Below are positions 58,011-64,000 of a stretch of 64,000 nt of DNA, one piece after another; within the stretch, counting starts at the first letter, position 1; every line of letters begins with the position of its first letter. Made by a program: the position numbers and the translations under genes. This DNA comes from JAVJSD01 sp040219575. Its GTDB lineage: Bacteria > Planctomycetota > Planctomycetia > Pirellulales > Pirellulaceae. The stretch spans positions 135,024-199,023 of the forward strand of contig JAVJSD010000104.1 of NCBI GenBank assembly GCA_040219575.1. Reading direction: 5' to 3'. Under the pieces are notes generated by a model, which was not told the origin of the DNA, searched no databases, and was given only the letters and a program-made list of their open reading frames with translations.

Positions 58011-59312
58011 TCAGCCGAAGGCCATCCACAGAGCAAGCCTGGACCGTGCACGCTGATTCTGCGCAGTCGCTGTGCCGCAAGCCAACTCTTCGACGAGTTG
58101 CATCGGCACCGGTCGCAATTGAACCTGCCCGATCTCCCTTCCCAGCAAAGGCTCTCGGACGTCGATCCTCGCCTCCGACGCGGACGGATCGACCGTGGGG
58201 TACAGGATCGCCGCCACGCGCTTCTGGTGGCTAGCGGCGTACATCGCCAACTGGTACAGCATGTTGCGCGGCAGAGGCTTCTCCCAGAGATCGCGGTATT
58301 TGGCGTCAAGGATCGACTCGACCACTCCGTCCTTCAGGACAGCGAAATCGGGACGGGGCGTCGGGGCGAGACGGTTCTGCGGATTAAAGCCGGCTGCGAA
58401 GCGCAGCATTCTGCGAAGCCCGTGCTCTTCGCGGACCTTGAACCCGGGCAGATTCTCGCGCAGGAATCGGGACAGCAAAGCCTGAAAGAACCGGTTCATG
58501 TCGAACAAGAATCCCGGCAGTCGAAGCGTCGCTGGCGAACCAGCGAACGCGATCCCGCTCGCCTCATATATGAGTCGGATCAGCGATACCGCCGGTTCGT
58601 AGGTCCTCGTCATGCGATTCATGCTGGCGGAAACGCGGTCGATTGCGGTGGCGTCCAGTCGAATGGGCGAGACCAGTTCCTCGAAGGCGGCGGCCAGTCG
58701 TCTCGCACGTCGTCGGAGGCTCATGTCGTTTGCTAAAGATGCGGCGAGGCCCATCCCGGCATGTAGAACACGGTTCAGCAGAGAGTCCTCTAACCGAGGA
58801 TGATGGGCGCACGGAATCGCCGCGGTGACCACGCCACCGTCCGCGGCGATTCGCTGGAGATCGATTCGGCCGCGCGGCGAACCCAGGTACTCGCGCCGAG
58901 GCTCGTAGGTCCGTCTCAGTCCGCGAGACAGCAACTCGGCGACTTCCGCATTTAACTGGCTGACGAGCAAGTCCTCGAAGCCGGCGGTTTCGAGTTGTTG
59001 TGCTGCGTCGTCTAGAATGTGGAGGTTGCGAAAGCCGAAGGCGTATCGCAGTAGACGGAGCAAAGAGGATTGGCGGATCTTCGGCAATACCGTGATTTCC
59101 AGTTCGCCGAGGCGAATCCGGCCGACATACGAGCGCGCCCGAACGGCCAGGCCGTTTCGCATCTCCTTGATTCCAAGACGACCGGTCGCGTCAAGTTGCT
59201 CGGCTAGTTGGCGAACAGGCGGGGCGTCGAGGAAGACTCCTTCCAGGCCGTTCTCGCGTGACGGCTCCAGTTCCTGCCACTCGTAGAGCGTGATCGTCCT
59301 CGTGGCGTTCAT
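58011..59312 (-). CDS. mcrC: McrC-type nuclease subunit
   Basis: A 433-residue protein of the McrBC family. The N-terminus LYEWQELEPSRENGLEGVFL is typical. The nuclease centre is PD-(D/E)xK: RPDFAVLKDGVVESILDAKY at about residues 318-338 has the Asp, the acidic strand and D-x-K. FGFRNLHILDDAAQ (about 92) is another family hallmark. With McrB it cleaves DNA bearing modified cytosine. Its start overlaps the mcrB stop by four bases (ATGA at 59309-59312), consistent with co-translation. Confidence 0.92.
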   Translation of the reverse strand: MNATRTITLYEWQELEPSRENGLEGVFLDAPPVRQLAEQLDATGRLGIKEMRNGLAVRARSYVGRIRLGELEITVLPKIRQSSLLRLLRYAFGFRNLHILDDAAQQLETAGFEDLLVSQLNAEVAELLSRGLRRTYEPRREYLGSPRGRIDLQRIAADGGVVTAAIPCAHHPRLEDSLLNRVLHAGMGLAASLANDMSLRRRARRLAAAFEELVSPIRLDATAIDRVSASMNRMTRTYEPAVSLIRLIYEASGIAFAGSPATLRLPGFLFDMNRFFQALLSRFLRENLPGFKVREEHGLRRMLRFAAGFNPQNRLAPTPRPDFAVLKDGVVESILDAKYRDLWEKPLPRNMLYQLAMYAASHQKRVAAILYPTVDPSASEARIDVREPLLGREIGQVQLRPVPMQLVEELACGTATAQNQRARSRLALWMAFG

Positions 59313-61615
59313 GGCGCTTCACCGCCCTCTTCGTCGTCACTCTCCTCTTCCTCCTCTGGTTCGTCTGAAGTCACCGCCTCCGTGGACGTGGCGATCTCCG
59401 GGCAAGGTTGGAGCAGAGCTTGAATCAGATCCTGCTCGTGACCATCGGCAAACAACTCTTCGCGAATTCGATGTTCCTCGGGATGGACGAGTCCTTCACC
59501 CAGGATGTTGCGCAGCGCCGCGGCGTCCTCATAGCAGTATTCCTCCACGAGAGGGATAATGTCGTCGCGTAGAGCACGCTTGAATGCAGACAGATCCTTG
59601 AGAGGCTGTTCCCTTTGGAGCAGATACGAGTGTCCGATCTGGAGGTTGCGGGCATCCCTGCCGACGTGCTGGCAGATTCGTCGGTTCAGAGCCTCGAACC
59701 ACTGTCGCAGCGGAACCCCACCCACGACGGTGTCGCGAAGCAGCGAGCTATCCGGCATGAGTTCGATAAAGCCGAATCTTCGCCGCAAGGCTGCATCGAG
59801 CAGGGAAATCGACCGGTCTGCGGTGTTCATGGTCCCGATGAGGAAAACGTTCTCTGGCACGTGGAATACTTCGCCGCTCATGGGAAGCGTTATCGGCTTG
59901 CGCCGTTTGTCCGTTTCGAGAACGGTGAGCAGTTCGCCGAAGATGCGGGGAATGTCGCCACGGTTGATCTCGTCGACGATCAGGTAAAACGGCCCCGACT
60001 CCGCGCGTGCATCCTCGCAGAGCTGCTTAAATATCCCATTGCGAAGAGAGAACGAGATTTGGCCGTTGTTCGTCGAAGGGCGATAACCCTCCAGAAAATC
60101 TTCGTACCCGTAGGCGGGATGGAAGCAACAGAGCCTCACGCGACCGCGCTGCTGCTCGCTTCCGAGAACCTGCGACTTCTCCGTGTCACCGAGTTGCGGG
60201 AACGGCCTTCGGAACATGGCCAGAGAAGCGAGTTCACATGCCGTCTTTTCCGCCCACCACGTCTTGCCGGTGCCGGGTGGGCCGTAGAGGATGACCTGGC
60301 TCTTACGTTCCAGGACGGATTGAATGCGGCCAGGAATACCGTCGAGTTTCAGTACGGGCGGTCCCGGTCCAATGATCGGGCGCGGGAGGGGCGGTATCGG
60401 GGGGGCGTTGCGAATGCGTCGCTCGACCTCAAGAAGATTCGCGGGCTTCTTGTTGAGTTCGTGTACCGTCGTTAGAAGACCTTCCGTCTCCGGGAACTGC
60501 CATTCATCGAACGACAGCCAATCGACCGCGTGCCTGAAACGGAATGTCTCGGCGTCCTCCTGATAGTAGGCCGGCCCAGTGACTCGTCCAATCCCAAGGA
60601 CCGTTTTTCCGTCCATCGCCACGACGATATCGTTCACGGAAACGTCCCGCAGGAATCGCAGCAGTTGTCGGGCTTGACGGCCGAGCGTCTGTGGAGACAT
60701 CTCTGGAAACGTTTCGCCGAGGATCTCCTTGAATCGCTCCGTCGCGCCCTTGCCCTGCGCCTGATCGAGCACATCACCTACCTTGTCCCACCCAACAGCG
60801 ACAAACGAGTTGTCCTTCATCATGGGCCAGCGATTGCGTCTTCCACCCGTTGTGCTCGTGCCGATTCGCCAGTAACGATGTTTGGTCCCAAAAAGCGAGT
60901 AGGCCACCTCGACCAAGGTCGTGACGCCAATCCCCAATTCCTTCGCTGAGCTGACGAACCGGCCGGCGCACACGTACCTCCCCGGTGTTTGGGGCGGCGT
61001 CTGCAGCATCTTAATGATGTAGAACCGCTGCCAGTCCACATTGTGAAAGTCGTCGATCTTGTCCGGGTAGAGCAAGTAGAAGTACTTGTGGCCCCAGGCC
61101 AGATCGTGGACTGCCGGGGCGACTTCAGCCAATTGCGTTTGAAGCCGCAGATAGTCGTCATCGTCTCCGTCGCTCTTGAATTCGTCGAATACCTTACAGC
61201 CGGCGATCAGTTGGTCACGGTGCTTTCGGGCGATCGCGACTGCTTCGTCAACAGTGACGTCGCGTCCCGACTTCGCTTCTCCCGCGGCGACCCAGTTGCC
61301 AGTCTCGCGTCTTCGGAAGATTCCGAATTTGAAAGCGCTTCCGCCGGCGATGCTGCCAAACAACGGCGAGGGAAACTCGTCATCGTTCTTGAACTCGAGC
61401 CAGTAGACGAGGCTCTCGCGATTACCGTGCGCGTGCATCAGTTCCAGCAGCGCCACGCCGTCAACGCTGGCAAGCTTCTCAGGCCCGAACTTCCGACGAA
61501 ATGTGTTGAAGTATTCCTGGAATCGCTCGCGTCCAGGAAGACTGCCGTCTTGCTTCAACTGCTCGTAATGCGCGGCCAAGCGCTCACGAACCGATTCCTC
61601 AAGCATTACTCGCAT
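59309..61615 (-). CDS. mcrB: McrB-type AAA+ GTPase with EVE-like modified-base reader
   Basis: A 768-residue protein. Residues 1-160 (ESLVYWLEFKNDDEFPSPLF then GSIAGGSAFKFGIF) resemble an additional N-terminal domain. About 247-385 (RYWRIGTSTTGG, DNSFVAVGWDKVGDV, DIVVAMDGKTVLGIGRV) matches an EVE-like (PUA-superfamily) fold, a known reader of modified bases in McrB proteins. The AAA+ part has Walker A GPPGTGKTWWAEK at about 443, LIVDEINRGDIPRIFGELLT at about 543 (Walker B), the TMNTADRSI sensor I region and a RRFGFIELMP C-lid. The acidic tail ends EEEEESDDEEGGEAP. It is the GTP-driven motor for McrC. Confidence 0.93.
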   Translation of the reverse strand: MRVMLEESVRERLAAHYEQLKQDGSLPGRERFQEYFNTFRRKFGPEKLASVDGVALLELMHAHGNRESLVYWLEFKNDDEFPSPLFGSIAGGSAFKFGIFRRRETGNWVAAGEAKSGRDVTVDEAVAIARKHRDQLIAGCKVFDEFKSDGDDDDYLRLQTQLAEVAPAVHDLAWGHKYFYLLYPDKIDDFHNVDWQRFYIIKMLQTPPQTPGRYVCAGRFVSSAKELGIGVTTLVEVAYSLFGTKHRYWRIGTSTTGGRRNRWPMMKDNSFVAVGWDKVGDVLDQAQGKGATERFKEILGETFPEMSPQTLGRQARQLLRFLRDVSVNDIVVAMDGKTVLGIGRVTGPAYYQEDAETFRFRHAVDWLSFDEWQFPETEGLLTTVHELNKKPANLLEVERRIRNAPPIPPLPRPIIGPGPPVLKLDGIPGRIQSVLERKSQVILYGPPGTGKTWWAEKTACELASLAMFRRPFPQLGDTEKSQVLGSEQQRGRVRLCCFHPAYGYEDFLEGYRPSTNNGQISFSLRNGIFKQLCEDARAESGPFYLIVDEINRGDIPRIFGELLTVLETDKRRKPITLPMSGEVFHVPENVFLIGTMNTADRSISLLDAALRRRFGFIELMPDSSLLRDTVVGGVPLRQWFEALNRRICQHVGRDARNLQIGHSYLLQREQPLKDLSAFKRALRDDIIPLVEEYCYEDAAALRNILGEGLVHPEEHRIREELFADGHEQDLIQALLQPCPEIATSTEAVTSDEPEEEEESDDEEGGEAP

Positions 61616-61638
61616 GGGCTGAACCTGGGCGCTCGCTG

Positions 61639-62580
61639 CTAATTTTCAGAAGTTGCCGGATGGGCGTCAGTCGCGATCTCGACGTACCTCGCGGTGAAGA
61701 TTCTAACGTACTCGCTTCTCCGATTCGTCACTCTCTCGACGTTGTCCGCCAAGTCGTGCCCGCCGCCGAGGATCGCCACGGCGTACGGCCCTCGCTCGAT
61801 CATGCGTCGTACCTGGGCGTCCTCCCGCATCTCCAGGGCCGTGTCGAGTTGAAGATCGCCATTCACGACCTCAGGTTTCGCTGCCGCCAGCGCGTGGGCG
61901 TCATCAAGCGGCTCGACGGCCGACAACTCGCCTGCAAGGTAAAGGTGCCCCGCCGCGCCGATACGCAGCACGTCCAGACGGTGTTGTTCCAGCAAGCCGT
62001 CGATCGCCGCAACGAGTTGCGTTTCGAGCTCGTAGGCTTTGCCGTCCCGCTTGCCCGCCTGTTCGAGCCTGGCCATTTCCCCCAGCGCCGCGTCGCGCCT
62101 CCGCCTTATCTCAGGCAGTTCGGCCTCCATCTTCCGCATCGCCTGAATCCGGGCGTCGAAGACCGGCATGTCCGGTTCGGTGAGCCCCTCGACGAAGACT
62201 CGCTCGACGCCGTGGTGTTTGATCAACTCGCGGAGAAGGTCCATCTGCTCGACTTGAACCCGCTCGACCTGACCGAGGAAGTCGGTGTAGCTGGCATCGA
62301 TCTCCGCGGCCGTGAGGCTGGCCTCCTGTGACCGAAGGTCGGCGGCGTAGTCGTCGAACGACACGAAGTGCCAATCGCAGATGTGGATGACTCGATGGGT
62401 GGGTGGATTCGTGCTCGCCGAATGGTGGTCGAAGTGGTCGACGCCAGGCAGCGCCATGACCACCGCCGAGCCGATCTCGGCATCGAGTACGTCGAGGCGC
62501 TGCTCTGCAGTGGATTGTTCGCTGTCGCAGCCGAGGCAAGCGAACAAGCAAACCAGGGTAGTGGCGATCGGCCGAATCAC
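61639..62580 (-). CDS. Predicted lipoprotein, ChaN/TraB-like enzyme fold (uncertain)
   Basis: A GTG at 62580 ((M)IRPIATTLVCLFACLGCDSE) is preferred: an AAGGGGGA ribosome site precedes it and a lipobox (FACLGC) follows at once. The upstream ATG at 62610 would bury the signal. The 313-residue product is exported and lipid-anchored. HICDWHFVSFDDYA and HHGVERVFVEGLTEPDMPVF are reminiscent of the ChaN/TraB (EreA-like) superfamily, with the H...E pair; the tail has VAILGGGHDLADNVERV, a similar 'GxxH' phrase. Substrate unknown. Confidence 0.66.
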   Translation of the reverse strand: MIRPIATTLVCLFACLGCDSEQSTAEQRLDVLDAEIGSAVVMALPGVDHFDHHSASTNPPTHRVIHICDWHFVSFDDYAADLRSQEASLTAAEIDASYTDFLGQVERVQVEQMDLLRELIKHHGVERVFVEGLTEPDMPVFDARIQAMRKMEAELPEIRRRRDAALGEMARLEQAGKRDGKAYELETQLVAAIDGLLEQHRLDVLRIGAAGHLYLAGELSAVEPLDDAHALAAAKPEVVNGDLQLDTALEMREDAQVRRMIERGPYAVAILGGGHDLADNVERVTNRRSEYVRIFTARYVEIATDAHPATSEN

Positions 62581-62603
62581 GAAGTCCCCCTTCCGCGACC
62601 AGT

Positions 62604-62886
62604 TTAGCACCGATCGCGACGCAGCGAATCGCCAAGGCCATAACCCGCCAGTCGCAGGTTCGACTCAGAGAGGTTCAGTTTACAGCAGGGAAATTCCGTG
62701 ACAAGCGATTCGGCGATGGCTAACATTCGACTTGCAAGCTGAACATTTTGCTTCACCAAGAGCACGGCGTCCTCGACCTTTCGTGACAGAGTTGTCAGAT
62801 TGTATAGGATTTCCTTGAGAAAACTCCATGAACCAATCATCCTCTGAACGTACTCGGGGCCCCCGGATCGCAAGTTGGGTTTGCAC
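62604..62886 (-). pseudogene. Truncated hypothetical gene, cut by ISAs1 insertion
   Basis: The minus frame reads GGPEYVQRMIGSWSFLKEIL, YNLTTLSRKVEDAVLLVKQN and onward to GYGLGDSLRRDRC, regular helical protein sequence, from the IS edge at 62886 to a stop at 62604. Its 5' end runs into the insertion sequence and is missing. The stop lies 24 bp before the lipoprotein start, so the original gene may have been cotranscribed with it. Confidence 0.5.
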
Positions 62887-64000
62887 TCAGGGCGATTGCA
62901 CCAAAAACTGTTATCCCAGAAGCACTTCGACCAAGTAGTCCTCATTCAGTGCGGCCAGGAACCGCTTGTTTTTGATTCCGACCTTCTTGGTCTTGTTGTT
63001 CTTCAGCAGGCTCAGCGCGGTGCGGCGGAGGATGCTGAAGTTGGCATCAGCATGTCCTTTCCTGATGCGTGACTGGTCTTCGTTGAAGGTTACGTCCAGT
63101 TGCCAATGCAGGTTGTTTTCGATCCCCCAGTGACCACGCACCGCTTGCGCAAACCGACGTCCGGAAAGCTTCTTGCTCAAGATGTAGTAGCGTACTTCGC
63201 TGGTGTGCTTTCCGCCGCGAAAGGTGTTGTTGATCGCCACACCGATCGCACTGAGGCCTGGCCATCGTTGGCGGTCGGGAAGTTCCTCCGGCACCGGACA
63301 CACATAGTAGTAGCGGTCTTCCTCTCGCCCATGTCCCTTCTCGTGAGTTTCATGCCGGCTGACTTTGACTCGCAGGAAGTCGTCTTCCAAATGGTCGATG
63401 AAGTAGTTCTCGATACCCTCGCACAATGTCGGCTGATTGCCCTTGGCCGCCAGCACGTAGTCGGCCTTCTGCTCGATGATGGTTTTGGCGATCTCGACCT
63501 GGCACCCCATGGCGTCGATCGTCACCAAACAACCGGAAATCTCCAGGAGTTTCAGCAGTTTGGGGATCGCGGTGATCTCGTTGCTTTTCGCATCCGTCAC
63601 CACTTGACCAAGGCTGACATGATTCGCCGTCGCCCAGGCGCTGACCATGTGGATCGCCGCCTTGCTGTTGGCCGCGTCGAAACTGCGACGGAGCGTTTTG
63701 CCGTCGATCGCCACGATCTGCCCGTCGGTGATCTCCTGCAGGTCCGTGATCCAACTCAGCAGGCATTTCTCGAACTCTGCAGGCTTGATGGCGGCGAAGA
63801 TGGCGTTGAACCGGTCATGCGATGGGATGCCGGCGCTCAGGTCGAGGAACTTTTCGAGTAGGCCACGCTTGGTGCGACCGAACTCTGCGATGGCGACGAA
63901 GTCGTCGGCGCCGCAGATCACAGCGCAAATCGCAATCACAACAATATTCACCAGTGGATAGGTTGGCTCACGACGCCGCGGATCCGTGAGCTCGGCAAAG
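62887..64000 (-). mobile_element. Insertion sequence, ISAs1 family (partial, runs off the right edge)
   Basis: The left end starts CAGGGCGATTGCACC at 62887, the start pattern of ISAs1-type terminal repeats, 24 bp after which lies the transposase stop. The other end is outside the window, so size and target duplication cannot be judged. Confidence 0.72.
62911..64000 (-). CDS. ISAs1 family transposase (partial)
   Basis: The frame remains open beyond the ATG at 63951 to the window edge; residues before it read FAELTDPRRREPTYPLVNIV, the usual N-terminal 'DPR' region, so the true start is outside. At least 363 residues. Family signatures are VIAICAVICGADDFVAIAEF, IVAIDGKTLRRSF (first catalytic Asp), VTIDAMGCQ (second Asp), AKGNQPTL, and RGHWGIENNLHWQLDVTF (catalytic Glu). 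The frame is intact in the part seen. Coding strand is leftward. Confidence 0.93.
   Translation of the reverse strand, partial: FAELTDPRRREPTYPLVNIVVIAICAVICGADDFVAIAEFGRTKRGLLEKFLDLSAGIPSHDRFNAIFAAIKPAEFEKCLLSWITDLQEITDGQIVAIDGKTLRRSFDAANSKAAIHMVSAWATANHVSLGQVVTDAKSNEITAIPKLLKLLEISGCLVTIDAMGCQVEIAKTIIEQKADYVLAAKGNQPTLCEGIENYFIDHLEDDFLRVKVSRHETHEKGHGREEDRYYYVCPVPEELPDRQRWPGLSAIGVAINNTFRGGKHTSEVRYYILSKKLSGRRFAQAVRGHWGIENNLHWQLDVTFNEDQSRIRKGHADANFSILRRTALSLLKNNKTKKVGIKNKRFLAALNEDYLVEVLLG

Overview
The window is high-GC DNA that looks like a planctomycete chromosome (Pirellulales-like; this placement is my inference). The grounds are an arylsulfatase, a DUF1598 protein, a PQQ-propeller protein with an embedded methyltransferase, a J-domain-like 'PYHTWLGI' protein, an ECF sigma factor next to a YfbK-type von Willebrand protein, weak Shine-Dalgarno sites, and many interspersed palindromic repeats. 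No rRNA, tRNA or CRISPR array was seen.

Layout. 1-6357 (minus): a compact sulfatase/glycosyltransferase/epimerase/sulfotransferase run, probably for decorating a sulfated or methylated surface glycan. 6710-11421: DUF2817 metallopeptidase-like protein, dual-specificity phosphatase, DUF1598 secreted protein and a 2-hydroxyacid dehydrogenase. 11864-13734: an IS1634-type insertion sequence with recognisable inverted ends. 13768-26795: PQQ/methyltransferase/malectin protein, DapA-family lyase, a RAYT transposase surrounded by its probable REP palindromes, aldo/keto reductase, a BRCT-MerR-TPR fusion, a Ca2+/H+ antiporter, ECF sigma factor and vWA protein.

26796-35000 is accessory DNA. A nested 229-bp palindrome is followed by what I read as an integron-type cassette array without a canonical IntI. 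Successive attC-like sites have R'' sequences complementary to the R' of the preceding site, often perfectly. An IS91 transposase plus tyrosine recombinase lies between two such matched half-sites, and about seven small, mostly unknown ORFs follow on the plus strand. A 117-bp attC-like element occurs twice with one mismatch.

35031-61615 is a probable defence island: an XRE regulator, then a tightly packed five-gene operon (SNF2 helicase with a C-terminal DUF3883-like region, SAMHD1-like HD phosphohydrolase, YwgA-like protein, DUF1156 methyltransferase, DUF499 ATPase), head-to-head IS66 remnants, a two-gene unit behind a perfect 24-bp palindrome, unknown membrane-associated genes including a three-gene operon, a nuclease, and an McrBC pair whose McrB carries an EVE-like domain. 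61639-64000: a lipoprotein, a gene fragment cut by an insertion, and an ISAs1 transposase running off the right edge.

The two most likely undescribed systems are the cassette array with an IS91/recombinase inside a cassette, and the helicase-HD-DUF1156-DUF499 operon. Both were judged from sequence alone; no database search was run.
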